This document shows, piece by piece, positions 46,672 to 55,575 of a stretch of 64,000 nt of DNA (within the stretch, counting starts at the first letter, position 1; each line of letters opens with the position of its first letter). Where the stretch lies: positions 1 to 64,000 of the forward strand of contig NZ_AWOR01000049.1 in NCBI RefSeq assembly GCF_000761245.1, given 5' to 3'. The notes under the pieces are model-generated. The model saw only the letters and a program-made list of their open reading frames with translations. It searched no databases and had not been told where the DNA came from. The DNA comes from Comamonas testosteroni. GTDB lineage: Bacteria > Pseudomonadota > Gammaproteobacteria > Burkholderiales > Burkholderiaceae_C. The position numbers and the translations under genes were made by a program.

Positions 46672-47439
46672 CTACAACCCCTGCGGATATAGCTTCTTTT
46701 CCAACTCATTGCGAGCGCGCTTCAGCGGCATCAAAAAAGTCTCTTTGAACTCACTCATGCTGAGTCTCTCTGCCCTAACTGCAATGCTCATAGCAGCAAT
46801 TGTGTTGCCTTGAGGGTCGCGCACTGGCGCCGCCATGGAGCGCACCCCCAGCTCCAACTCTCCATCGCTGCATGACCATCCGGATTGTCGGCAAGTTTCA
46901 AGCAGACCTAGCAGCTCCTCCAAGTCAGTCACCGTCTGAGGGGTCAGAGCCACCCGCTCGATCATCGCCAGCCTTGCACGCGCCTCATGTTGAGGCAGTC
47001 CTGACAACAGCATCCGACCAATCGCAGAACAGTACACCGGCAACCTGGATCCTATGCCTAGACCCGTGCTCAAGCTGCGCCGAGCGGTCGAGCGGCCAAT
47101 GATGATGGCATCGTCCTCCAGCAAAGTGCCAAGCGAAGCGGACTCTCTGGTGCGCTCCGACAGTGCATCCAGTAGCGGCTGGGCCAACGCAGGCATGGGG
47201 CGCGATGACAGAAATGAATAGGCGATCAGCAGTGACTTGGGCTGCATCCAAAACAGCTTTCCGTCACTCTCTAAATAACCGAGCTGAACCAGTGTGCTGA
47301 GCGAACGTCTGGCTGATGCTGGCGTGGACTGAGTGAGCCTGGCCACTTCCGACAGCGTGAGCCGGGTATGCCGACGGTCAAAGCAAGTCAGTACGCCCAA
47401 TCCCTTGCGCAGCGATTCCACAAAGTTCTTGTCCTGCAT
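46672..47439 (-). CDS. tphR: IclR family regulator of terephthalate operon
   Basis: 255 aa. Winged HTH (FVESLRKGLGVLTCFDRRHTRLTLSEVARLTQSTPASARRSLSTLVQLGYLE) and IclR effector domain (SASLGTLLEDDAIIIGRSTARRSL, GSRLPVYCSAIGRMLLSG, VRSMAAPVRDPQGNTIAAMSIAV), of the PcaR/PobR type. It is divergent from tphC-A2-A3-B-A1, the arrangement in Comamonas sp. E6 where TphR activates the operon in response to terephthalate. ATG 47439 is preferred over a TTG 9 bases earlier. Confidence 0.94.
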   Translation of the reverse strand: MQDKNFVESLRKGLGVLTCFDRRHTRLTLSEVARLTQSTPASARRSLSTLVQLGYLESDGKLFWMQPKSLLIAYSFLSSRPMPALAQPLLDALSERTRESASLGTLLEDDAIIIGRSTARRSLSTGLGIGSRLPVYCSAIGRMLLSGLPQHEARARLAMIERVALTPQTVTDLEELLGLLETCRQSGWSCSDGELELGVRSMAAPVRDPQGNTIAAMSIAVRAERLSMSEFKETFLMPLKRARNELEKKLYPQGL

Positions 47440-47467
47440 AGCGACCAAATCAAGGTGTTTTCAACAT

Positions 47468-47488
47468 TTTTGCGCATAGCGCAAAAAC
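47468..47488. promoter_or_regulatory. Palindromic operator candidate between tphR and tphC
   Basis: Arms TTTTTGCGC (47468-47476) and GCGCAAAAA (47480-47488), a perfect 9-bp inverted repeat with ATA in the centre, 60 bp before tphC and 29 bp before tphR. It is the only strong symmetry in the 109-bp divergent region and the likely TphR site. Confidence 0.7.
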
Positions 47489-47548
47489 AGGTTTAACACA
47501 AAGTACGACATCCCCATACTGCAGTTCCCCACACAAGAAGGAGACAAG

Positions 47549-48517
47549 ATGCGCAACGCATCCATTCGCAGACGCGAAGCATTGATCGGCATTGCCGCTG
47601 CGGTCGCTGCAACAGGTAGCCTGGCTCAGTCAAATCAACCTCTCAAGATCGTCGTGCCTTTCTCAGCGGGAGGTACCGCCGATGTACTGCCGCGCCTAGT
47701 AGCCGAAAAAATCCGCGCGGACTACGCAGGTGGCGTGATCATTGAAAATAAGCCCGGGGCTGGTGGAAACATCGGTGCCGATCTAGTGTTCCGGGCACCG
47801 CCGGACGGAATGACTGTGCTGGCCTCCCCTCCGGGGCCCATCGCCATCAACCACAACCTCTATCAAAAGCTCAGCTTCGACCCGACTCGCTGGGTACCGG
47901 TGACGATTTTGGCCACAGTGCCCAACGTCCTGGTCATCAACCCGAAGCTGCCTGTTAAGTCACTTGGCGAGTTCATCGCATACGCCAAAGCCAATCCCAA
48001 AAAAGTGACTGTGGCGACGCAAGGCGACGGCTCCACATCCCACCTGACTGCTGCCATGTTTATGCAGCTGACTGGCACTGAACTGACTGTCATCCCTTAC
48101 AAGGGAACAGCCCCGGCACTGATTGACCTGATCGGCGGCAATGTGGATGTGTTTTTCGACAACATCAGCTCGTCGGCCACCTACCACCAGGCCGGCAAGG
48201 TGCGCATTCTGGCCGTTGCCGACGAGCAGCGCTCTCAAATATTGCCCCAGGTCCCCACCTTCGCCGAGCAGCAATGGCCCGCCATGCAAGCCGTGACTTT
48301 CTTTTCTGTTGTGGCTCCCCCAGGCACGAGTGCAGAAATCGCTCAGAAGCTTCAGAAGCAGATGGCCCTGGCTCTGTCATCGAACGACATCCGCAAGCAC
48401 TTTCAGGAACAAGGTGCCGTGCCTTGTGGTTGGGACCCATCCAAGACTGCTCAGTTCATCCGCCAGGAAACCGAGAAGTGGAAGAAGGTGCTGAAGGCCG
48501 CCAACGTCAAGCTCTAA
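47549..48517 (+). CDS. tphC: Terephthalate-binding periplasmic protein TphC (Bug/TctC family)
   Basis: 322 aa. Signal peptide MRNASIRRREALIGIAAAVAATGSLA, then LKIVVPFSAGGTADVLPRLVAEKI, IIENKPGAGGNIGADLVFRAPPDGMTVL, VIPYKGTAPALIDLIGGNVDVFFDNISS. GAAGGAGACAAG precedes ATG. In strain E6 TphC binds terephthalate and works with TctAB-type membrane proteins (TpiBA) encoded elsewhere; that is known for the homologue, not shown here. First gene of the tph operon, 15 bp from tphA2. Confidence 0.96.
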   Translation: MRNASIRRREALIGIAAAVAATGSLAQSNQPLKIVVPFSAGGTADVLPRLVAEKIRADYAGGVIIENKPGAGGNIGADLVFRAPPDGMTVLASPPGPIAINHNLYQKLSFDPTRWVPVTILATVPNVLVINPKLPVKSLGEFIAYAKANPKKVTVATQGDGSTSHLTAAMFMQLTGTELTVIPYKGTAPALIDLIGGNVDVFFDNISSSATYHQAGKVRILAVADEQRSQILPQVPTFAEQQWPAMQAVTFFSVVAPPGTSAEIAQKLQKQMALALSSNDIRKHFQEQGAVPCGWDPSKTAQFIRQETEKWKKVLKAANVKL

Positions 48518-48532
48518 CTCTTAGGAACCAAC

Positions 48533-49774
48533 ATGCAAGAATCCATCATCCAGTGGCATGGGGCCACTAATACGCGCGTGCCTTTTGGTATCTATACCGA
48601 CACAGCCAATGCTGATCAGGAACAGCAGCGCATCTATCGCGGCGAGGTCTGGAACTACTTGTGCCTGGAATCTGAAATTCCCGGGGCTGGTGATTTCCGC
48701 ACTACTTTTGCCGGTGAAACACCGATAGTTGTCGTACGGGATGCCGACCAGGAAATCTACGCCTTCGAGAACCGCTGCGCGCATCGCGGCGCTCTCATCG
48801 CTCTGGAGAAATCGGGCCGTACGGATAGTTTCCAGTGCGTCTATCACGCCTGGAGCTACAACCGACAGGGAGATCTGACCGGCGTTGCCTTCGAGAAAGG
48901 TGTCAAGGGCCAGGGTGGCATGCCGGCCTCGTTCTGCAAAGAAGAGCATGGCCCGCGCAAGCTCCGCGTGGCTGTCTTTTGCGGTTTGGTCTTTGGCAGT
49001 TTTTCCGAGGACGTACCCAGCATTGAGGATTACCTTGGCCCTGAGATTTGCGAGCGCATAGAGCGCGTGCTGCACAAGCCCGTAGAAGTCATCGGTCGCT
49101 TCACGCAAAAGCTGCCTAACAACTGGAAGCTCTACTTCGAGAACGTGAAGGACAGCTATCACGCCAGCCTCCTGCATATGTTCTTCACCACCTTCGAGCT
49201 GAATCGCCTCTCACAAAAAGGCGGTGTCATCGTCGACGAGTCGGGTGGCCACCATGTGAGCTATTCCATGATCGATCGTAGCGCCAAAGACGACTCGTAC
49301 AAGGACCAGGCCATCCGCTCCGACAACGAGCGTTACCGGCTCAAAGATCCCAGCCTTCTAGAGGGCTTCGAGGAGTTCGAGGACGGCGTGACCCTGCAGA
49401 TCCTTTCTGTGTTCCCTGGCTTTGTGCTGCAGCAGATTCAGAACAGCATCGCCGTGCGTCAGTTGTTGCCCAAGAGCATCTCCAGCTCGGAACTCAACTG
49501 GACCTATCTTGGCTATGCAGATGACAGTACAGAGCAGCGCAAGGTCAGACTCAAACAGGCCAACCTCATCGGCCCTGCAGGATTTATTTCCATGGAAGAC
49601 GGAGCTGTCGGTGGATTCGTGCAGCGTGGCATCGCAGGCGCTGCCAACCTTGATGCGGTCATCGAGATGGGCGGAGACCACGAAGGCTCTAGCGAGGGCC
49701 GCGCCACAGAAACCTCGGTACGCGGCTTTTGGAAGGCCTACCGCAAGCATATGGGACAGGAGATGCAAGCATGA
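48533..49774 (+). CDS. tphA2: Terephthalate 1,2-dioxygenase, oxygenase large subunit
   Basis: 413 aa. Rieske [2Fe-2S] centre: RCAHRG (Cys-x-His) and QCVYHAW (Cys-x2-His), about residues 80-105. Mononuclear Fe ligands: DSYHASLLH (Asp-x2-His-x4-His) about 205-215. With TphA3 and the reductase TphA1 it dihydroxylates terephthalate to 1,2-dihydroxy-3,5-cyclohexadiene-1,4-dicarboxylate. The sequence agrees with TphA2 of Comamonas sp. E6 as far as I recall it. Its stop overlaps the tphA3 start by 4 bases. Confidence 0.98.
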
Positions 49775-50235
49775 TCAATGAAATTCAAATCGCGGCCTTC
49801 AATGCCGCTTACGCGAAGACCATAGACAGTGACGCCATGGAGCAATGGCCAACCTTCTTCACGAAGGATTGCCACTATCGCGTCACCAATGTCGACAATC
49901 ATGCTGAAGGGCTTGCTGCCGGCATTGTCTGGGCGGATTCACAGGACATGCTCACCGACCGAATTTCCGCGCTGCGCGAAGCCAATATCTACGAGCGCCA
50001 TCGCTATCGCCATATTCTGGGTCTGCCTTCGATCCAGTCAGGCGATGCAACACAGGCCAGTGCTTCCACGCCGTTCATGGTGCTGCGCATCATGCATACA
50101 GGGGAAACAGAGGTCTTTGCCAGCGGTGAGTACCTCGACAAATTCACCACGATTGATGGCAAGTTACGTCTGCAAGAACGCATCGCGGTTTGCGACAGCA
50201 CGGTGACGGACACACTGATGGCATTGCCGCTATGA
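49771..50235 (+). CDS. tphA3: Terephthalate 1,2-dioxygenase, oxygenase small subunit
   Basis: 154 aa, ring-hydroxylating dioxygenase beta subunit (NTF2-like fold): [47 protein letters not shown] ... [15 protein letters not shown] ... [24 protein letters not shown]. It stabilises the alpha3beta3 oxygenase. ATG 49771 overlaps tphA2 and its stop overlaps tphB, indicating translational coupling and equal production. Confidence 0.97.
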
Positions 50236-51179
50236 CAATAGTGCACCGTAGATTGGCTTTGGCCATCGGCGATCCCCACGGTATTGGCCCTGAAATCGCA
50301 CTGAAAGCTCTTCAGCAGTTGTCTGCCATCGAAAGATCCCTGATCAAGGTCTATGGACCGTGGAGCGCTCTTGAACAAGCAGCGCAGATCTGCCAAATGG
50401 AGTCCCTTCTTCAAGACCTCATTCATGAGGAAGCCGGCTCGCTTGCACAACCAGTGCAATGGGGGGAGATCACCCCGCAGGCAGGCCTATCCACGGTGCA
50501 ATCTGCAACAGCAGCCATCCGGGCGTGCGAAAACGGCGAGGTCGACGCCGTAATCGCCTGCCCCCACCATGAAACGGCCATTCACCGCGCAGGCATAGCG
50601 TTCAGCGGCTACCCATCTTTGCTCGCCAATGTTCTTGGCATGAACGAAGACCAGGTATTCCTGATGCTGGTGGGTGCAGGCCTGCGCATAGTGCATGTCA
50701 CTTTGCATGAAAGCGTGCGCAGCGCATTGGAGCGGCTCTCTCCTCAGTTGGTGGTCAACGCGGTGCAGGCTGCCGTGCAGACATGCACCTTACTCGGAGT
50801 GCCTAAACCACAAGTCGCTGTATTCGGGATCAACCCTCATGCATCTGAAGGACAGTTGTTCGGCCTGGAGGACTCCCAGATCACCGCTCCTGCCGTCGAG
50901 ACACTGCGCAAGTGCGGCCTGGCGGTAGATGGTCCCATGGGAGCCGACATGGTTCTGGCACAGCGCAAGCACGACCTGTATGTGGCCATTCTGCATGACC
51001 AAGGGCACATCCCCATCAAGCTGCTGGCTCCTAACGGAGCCAGCGCGCTCTCCATCGGCGGCAGGGTGGTGCTTTCCAGCGTGGGGCATGGCAGCGCCAT
51101 GGACATTGCCGGCCGTGGCGTGGCCGACTCCACGGCCCTCCTACGCACGATCGCCCTGCTCGGAGCCCAACCGGGCTGA
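50232..51179 (+). CDS. tphB: 1,2-dihydroxy-3,5-cyclohexadiene-1,4-dicarboxylate dehydrogenase
   Basis: 315 aa, PdxA-family metal-dependent decarboxylating dehydrogenase. [21 protein letters not shown] (N-terminal nucleotide segment), [27 protein letters not shown] (metal/substrate His), [17 protein letters not shown], and [53 protein letters not shown]. It oxidises and decarboxylates the cis-diol to protocatechuate with NAD+. ATG 50232 overlaps tphA3. Metal-binding His residues lie in HHET, HDQGH and GHGSA. Confidence 0.97.
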   Translation: MTIVHRRLALAIGDPHGIGPEIALKALQQLSAIERSLIKVYGPWSALEQAAQICQMESLLQDLIHEEAGSLAQPVQWGEITPQAGLSTVQSATAAIRACENGEVDAVIACPHHETAIHRAGIAFSGYPSLLANVLGMNEDQVFLMLVGAGLRIVHVTLHESVRSALERLSPQLVVNAVQAAVQTCTLLGVPKPQVAVFGINPHASEGQLFGLEDSQITAPAVETLRKCGLAVDGPMGADMVLAQRKHDLYVAILHDQGHIPIKLLAPNGASALSIGGRVVLSSVGHGSAMDIAGRGVADSTALLRTIALLGAQPG

Positions 51180-51188
51180 GGACCCTCC

Positions 51189-52199
51189 ATGAACCACCAG
51201 ATCCATATCCACGACTCTGACATCGCGTTCACCTGCGCGCCCGGGCAATCCGTACTGGATGCAGCCCTGCAGGCAGGCATCGAGCTGCCTTATTCCTGTC
51301 GCAAAGGTAGCTGTGGTAACTGTGCGAGCGCCTTGCTCGACGGAAATATTACTTCCTTCAATGGCATGGCCGTGCGCAGCGAACTCTGCACCTCGGAGCA
51401 GGTATTGCTGTGCGGCTGCACCGCCGCCAGCGATATACGTATCCAGCCGAGCTCCTTTCGCCGCCTTGACCCGGAAGCCCGAAAACGTTTTACGGCCAAG
51501 GTGTACAGCAATACACTGGCGGCACCCGATGTCTCGCTGCTGCGCCTGCGCCTGCCTGTGGGCAAGCGCGCCAAATTTGAAGCCGGCCAATACCTGCTGA
51601 TTCACCTCGACGACGGGGAAAGCCGCAGCTACTCTATGGCCAATCCACCCCATGAGAGCGATGGCATCACATTGCATGTGAGGCATGTACCGGGTGGTCG
51701 CTTCAGCACTATCGTTCAGCAGTTGAAGTCTGGTGACACATTGGAGATCGAACTGCCATTCGGTAGCATCGCGCTGAAGCCTGACGACACAAGGCCCCTG
51801 ATTTGCGTTGCAGGTGGCACGGGATTTGCGCCCATTAAATCCGTTCTTGATGACTTAGCCAAACGCAAGGTTCAGCGCGACATAACGCTGATCTGGGGGG
51901 CTCGCAACCCCTCGGGCCTGTATCTTCCTAGCGCCATCGACAAGTGGCGCAAAATCTGGCCACAGTTTCGCTACATTGCAGCCATCACCGACCTAGGCGA
52001 TATGCCTGCGGATGCTCACGCAGGTCGGGTGGATGACGCGCTACGCACACACTTTGGCAACCTGCACGATTATGTGGTGCACTGCTGTGGCTCACCAGCT
52101 CTGGTTCAATCAGTACGCACAGCTGCTTCCGGTATGGGCCTGCTTGCACAGGACTTCCACGCGGATGTTTTTGCGACAGGCCCGACTGGTCACCACTAG
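51189..52199 (+). CDS. tphA1: Terephthalate 1,2-dioxygenase, reductase component
   Basis: 336 aa. Plant-type [2Fe-2S] domain first (CRKGSCGNC, Cys37/42/45, and a further Cys about 75), then FAD domain (SRSYSMANPP) and NAD domain (CVAGGTGFAPIKSVLDDL). It passes electrons from NADPH to the Rieske centre of TphA2. It is the last tph gene, 9 bp behind tphB. No T-run hairpin is seen after it; decayed integrative-element DNA begins within 100 bp. Confidence 0.97.
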   Translation: MNHQIHIHDSDIAFTCAPGQSVLDAALQAGIELPYSCRKGSCGNCASALLDGNITSFNGMAVRSELCTSEQVLLCGCTAASDIRIQPSSFRRLDPEARKRFTAKVYSNTLAAPDVSLLRLRLPVGKRAKFEAGQYLLIHLDDGESRSYSMANPPHESDGITLHVRHVPGGRFSTIVQQLKSGDTLEIELPFGSIALKPDDTRPLICVAGGTGFAPIKSVLDDLAKRKVQRDITLIWGARNPSGLYLPSAIDKWRKIWPQFRYIAAITDLGDMPADAHAGRVDDALRTHFGNLHDYVVHCCGSPALVQSVRTAASGMGLLAQDFHADVFATGPTGHH

Positions 52200-52299
52200 A
52201 AGTAGCTATCCATGCGATATCAACACGGCGGGCTTGAGACGGGCATAAAGCATTCGTGCCAATGCCTGTGTTGACGCTGGTACCGATATTGGTCATTGT

Positions 52300-52632
52300 T
52301 TGCTTCAATCATCCTTCACGCAGTGCTCGCCAGTTATTCTCGGTCTTGCGCATGGTGATCTTGCCTTTCATCTGAAGCTGCTGCTCTTGCAGCCAGTACA
52401 AGACGCCCAAGGAAGGCTTCGCGCCTTCCTTTATGCCGCCGTGTTGTTGGCTCGCTGCCTGGCGCAGTGCTTCATCGAGAGGATACGAGATCTACTGCCT
52501 GCGGGCCTGTACCTGAGTGGTGATGGTGAATTTGTTGTCTTTCTCGGGCAGGCGCTTGCCGTTGCGCTCCACCACCTTGCCGATAGCAATGCTGCCGATC
52601 ACCGGGGGCGTGATCATCAAACCTTTGATCAT
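52300..52632 (-). pseudogene. Recombination directionality factor-like gene fragment
   Basis: From ATG 52632 leftwards: MIKGLMITPPVIGSIAIGK then VVERNGKRLPEKDNKFTITTQVQ, then TAG at 52494 and in the same frame ISYPLDEALRQAASQ. This is the N-terminal part of the recombination-directionality/excision factor family found in Tn4371-like and related integrative elements. The sequence after about 52440 is from another gene. The fragment is nonfunctional by nonsense mutation and truncation. Confidence 0.75.
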
Positions 52633-52957
52633 GGAATGCTCCAATAAAAAAGTCCTCCAGGGCCAGGCCAAGGAGGACAGGGAGAGGTAAAAGAAAAGGG
52701 GGAAAGGGAGGAGGGGAGGGATATCCGAGGGCGGACCGCGATGTCACAAACTCCCTGGTCTTTGCTGCTAGATTGGGTACGCCGGAAACTCCCCCAATCG
52801 AGATGCAACCCAGGATCAACTTCATTGAGAGAGGGCGCCTTTTCAGGCGCGAACTCAAGCGACGCCGAGTCAGGTTCCTGCCGATGCAGGTCTTGCGCCG
52901 GATATTTGAAAAAGCTGGCGTCTAAACCCTCCACGCTGAGCGAGAGCCTTTCCCGGC
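52633..52957. other. Unassigned spacer in integrative-element relic
   Basis: No gene recognised. A hairpin with arms GTCCTCC / GGAGGAC lies near 52654-52680, then a purine-rich tract (52680-52730). Open frames here look accidental. Confidence 0.4.
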
Positions 52958-53443
52958 TCAAGCCTCGGCTTCCGGCTCATAGGCGCAAATCCGCCGAGAT
53001 CCTGCCCGCGAACTCAGATAGTGTTGCGCCAGCGTCGGATACTCCTGCACGAACTGGCAGTTGTTGAACACCTGATCGCCGACATCGATGGGATACAGAC
53101 AGCGCAAGGCTTGCTCGGCACTGTCCGAGCCGTCGCCGGCTGGAGCGATACCGCTTTGGACCAACTCCCAGAACACCTTCTCCAGGGTAATCAGCCGCGC
53201 AATCAGCGCTTCGTCCCGCTCGATGCGAAAGATGCGCAACTCCTGCTCGCCCACCAGCACCACCACATTGGCGGCGCGCTGTCCTTGTCCCTGGAGCAAG
53301 TTCTTTCCCGATACGGCCCCGCCATCAGCAAAGGTGCTCCGCTGCTGTGGGAGCTGAGCGAGCAGTGGGTGACCGCGCATTTTCTGGATCAGTCTTCCAC
53401 AAGGTAAGAGTCTTTGATCGGGCAAGGCTGCTTGGACACACAC
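52958..53443 (-). pseudogene. YqaJ-type viral recombinase/exonuclease fragment
   Basis: The frame contains IQKMRGHPLLAQLPQQ, then NVVVLVGEQELRIFRIERDEALIARLITLEKVFWELVQSGIAP and GSDSAEQALRCLYPIDVG, which correspond to separate parts of YqaJ-domain recombinases of integrative elements. The catalytic middle (ECKT-type motif) is missing, so an internal deletion has joined the ends, and the C terminus is altered. Confidence 0.75.
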
Positions 53444-53506
53444 GCGATGGAGTCCACACTAACATTTCATTCCTGGCCGGTACACAGAGCACGCTCTTGA
53501 CTTCAA

Positions 53507-53522
53507 TCTACTAGTTGGTAGA
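53507..53522. promoter_or_regulatory. TetR operator candidate 1
   Basis: TCTACTAGTTGGTAGA is an imperfect palindrome (TCTAC ... GTAGA) ending 8 bp before the TetR start, so binding would block its own gene. A complementary-orientation copy, CCTACCAACTAATAGA, at 54168-54183 matches 14 of 16 bases. Confidence 0.7.
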
Positions 53523-53530
53523 CTGCGTGC

Positions 53531-54115
53531 ATGGATATTGATCTCTCCCCTAGAGCCACCGAGATCGCGGCCTGCGCGCGCGCGCTGCTGGTCAGTGGTG
53601 GATACAACAGCTTCAGCTATGCCGACATCTCGGAGGCCGTGCATATCAGCAAGGCCAGCATCCACCATCACTTTCCGAACAAGGCCGAATTGGTACGCAC
53701 GGTTCTGGTACTGTATCGCGAAGAAGCGCGTGCTGGACTGACGGCCCTGGCGCAACGGATTCCTGACCCAGTCGCCCAGCTTGAGGCCTACATAGGGTAC
53801 TGGGCGACATGCATGCGTGATGTCACTTCGGCCTTTTGCATCTGCGCCATGCTGGCAGCTGAACTACCTACCATACCACCCGAAGTCGCTGCCGAAGTCA
53901 GTGGGCACTTCTTGGATCTGACTGTATGGCTCTCCTCTCTATTGGCTAAAGGGGCTGCAGAGGGAGTGTTTTTTCTTAGCACGAGCCCAGAAGGCGAGGC
54001 AATGACAGTCGTGGCGACGGTGCATGGTGCCATGCTGTCAGCGCGTGCCTATGGCGACCCGGATGCTTTTGCAGCAATCGTTCAGCCGCTTATACGACGG
54101 CTGACATCCCAGTAG
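53531..54115 (+). CDS. TetR family transcriptional regulator
   Basis: 194 aa. HTH at about 8-54 (TEIAACARALLVSGGYNSFSYADISEAVHISKASIHHHFPNKAELVRTVL), then the ligand-binding domain (LEAYIGYWATCMRDVTSAFCICAMLAAELPTIPPEVAAEV), YcdC/AcuR-like. It is followed after 80 bp by a small membrane-protein gene whose promoter region holds a second copy of the operator. Likely an autorepressor that also represses that gene. Confidence 0.92.
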   Translation: MDIDLSPRATEIAACARALLVSGGYNSFSYADISEAVHISKASIHHHFPNKAELVRTVLVLYREEARAGLTALAQRIPDPVAQLEAYIGYWATCMRDVTSAFCICAMLAAELPTIPPEVAAEVSGHFLDLTVWLSSLLAKGAAEGVFFLSTSPEGEAMTVVATVHGAMLSARAYGDPDAFAAIVQPLIRRLTSQ

Positions 54116-54167
54116 CCGGCTTACAACTCCTTGTGCAGAGATTTGAAGCTTTCATTTATTCAGATTA

Positions 54168-54183
54168 CCTACCAACTAATAGA
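54168..54183. promoter_or_regulatory. TetR operator candidate 2
   Basis: CCTACCAACTAATAGA, the reverse complement of the site at 53507-53522 with two differences, 12 bp before the ATG of the membrane protein gene. Confidence 0.7.
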
Positions 54184-54195
54184 TAGATAATTTCC

Positions 54196-54696
54196 ATGAC
54201 ATCTCCGCTATCACTCCTAGGCTTGATCCACACCTGCGTCAGCTTGATCCCAGTCGTTGCTGGCCTATACAGCTTCGTCCGTCACCAGTCCATTGAGCCA
54301 GCAAGCCGCTCCGGCAGGATCTACCTCGCAGGGCTGATGGTCTCGGTGCTCACAGCTTTCGGCCTGTCGAGCACGGGGGGCTTCAATCCGGGCCACGCCG
54401 TGGGCATCTTGGCCCTTCTTGCCGCTTTCGGGAGCCTACTTATACGACGCCTGTCCATACTGGGAAGGCTGCGGCCGTACCTGGCGACATTCGGTCAAAG
54501 CTTCAGCTTCTTCCTGCTACTGGTTCCAGGGATTGCCGAAACCCTGACACGCCTGCCAGTTGCACATCCTTTGGCCGAAGGGCCACAGTCGGCATTGGTG
54601 CGTGCCACGCTGCTCGCGTGGTTTGTCATCTTCATCGTTGGGTTTGCCTTGCAGGCCTGGGCCATCCGCTCAGGTCGTACCAGCGCTGCCCGGTAG
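54196..54696 (+). CDS. Small integral membrane protein (DUF2306-like)
   Basis: 166 aa with about five hydrophobic segments (7-27, 45-62, 67-84, 98-117, 132-152), resembling small membrane proteins of the DUF2306 type. It has no enzymatic motif. It is placed directly behind the TetR gene and carries the second operator, so it is probably the regulated target; function is unknown. It converges with the SDR gene ending at 54717. Confidence 0.7.
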   Translation: MTSPLSLLGLIHTCVSLIPVVAGLYSFVRHQSIEPASRSGRIYLAGLMVSVLTAFGLSSTGGFNPGHAVGILALLAAFGSLLIRRLSILGRLRPYLATFGQSFSFFLLLVPGIAETLTRLPVAHPLAEGPQSALVRATLLAWFVIFIVGFALQAWAIRSGRTSAAR

Positions 54697-54716
54697 CAGC
54701 GGCGGCCACATGCAGA

Positions 54717-55451
54717 CTAGGCTTGCTGACGCGTGGCAGCGAGGACAATTTCACGCACGCAAACGCCCTCCGGCTGCGAATAGGCGTAGTAAATCGCATT
54801 AGCCACGTCTTGCGCGGAGAGCACCTTGCCGCCCATATCGGCTTTCCAGGCCTCATAACCCGTCTTGATGTCTTCGTCGGTGGTGTGGCCCAGCAGCTCG
54901 GTTTCCACGGCGCCCGGCGCGATCGTGGTCACGCGTACGTTGTGTGCCGAGAGTTCCTCGCGAAGGTTCTCCGACAGCCCATGGACGGCGAACTTCGTGC
55001 CCACATAGGCAACGTGGTTGGGGAAAGTCTTGCGGCCCGCCACCGAGCTGATGTTGATGATGTTGCCGCGCTTGCGCTCGACCATGCCCGCTGCGACGGC
55101 ATGCACGCCGTTCAGCACACCCTTGACATTCACGTCCAGCATGCGTTCCCACTGGTCCGGATCCTGGCGCGTGATCTCGCCCAGCAGCATGACACCGGCA
55201 TTGTTGATGATTGCATCGACCGGGCCAAAGCGCTTTTCACCCTCCTGCACGGCAGCGCCCAGCGCGGCGCGATCGGTCACATCCACGGACAGCGCCAACG
55301 CTTTAGGCAGGTTCAAGGCCTGCATCTTGTCGAGCCGGCGAGCCAGCAGTAGCAGGGGATAGCCTAGCGAGGAAAACAGGCGGGCTGTGGCCAGGCCAAT
55401 CCCAGAGCTCGCGCCCGTGATGACGATCAGTGGTTTAGGGATATCGCTCAT
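54717..55451 (-). CDS. SDR family oxidoreductase
   Basis: A 244-aa SDR: PLIVITGASSGIGLATARLF (cofactor loop TGASSGIG), IINNAGVMLLG, NISSVAGRKTFPNHVAYVGTKFAVHGLSENLREEL with catalytic Ser, Tyr and Lys, and APGAVETELLGHTTDEDI. It is of the YdfG/NADP-dependent type acting on 3-hydroxy acids or small carbonyls. It is divergent from the LysR at 55576 with a 124-bp region containing a symmetric site. Confidence 0.9.
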   Translation of the reverse strand: MSDIPKPLIVITGASSGIGLATARLFSSLGYPLLLLARRLDKMQALNLPKALALSVDVTDRAALGAAVQEGEKRFGPVDAIINNAGVMLLGEITRQDPDQWERMLDVNVKGVLNGVHAVAAGMVERKRGNIINISSVAGRKTFPNHVAYVGTKFAVHGLSENLREELSAHNVRVTTIAPGAVETELLGHTTDEDIKTGYEAWKADMGGKVLSAQDVANAIYYAYSQPEGVCVREIVLAATRQQA

Positions 55452-55524
55452 GGCAACTCCTTCAAGGAATAGGTTTTACAGATGGGTTGTTTTCCTGGAA
55501 GTCTATTTCATGGACGGTTCATCT

Positions 55525-55540
55525 GAATAATGGTTTATTC
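55525..55540. promoter_or_regulatory. Operator-like palindrome between SDR and LysR
   Basis: GAATAA-TGGT-TTATTC, a perfect 6-bp inverted repeat with a 4-base centre, 35 bp before the LysR start. Probable LysR-type recognition site. Confidence 0.55.
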
Positions 55541-55575
55541 TTCTCTCATCCATACGATTTACTTATGACTTCAGC

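Noticed and set aside
52629-52961. 110-codon - strand frame in the integrative-element relic
   Set aside because: Low-complexity Pro/Ser/Phe C terminus from a purine-rich tract; no homology recognised.
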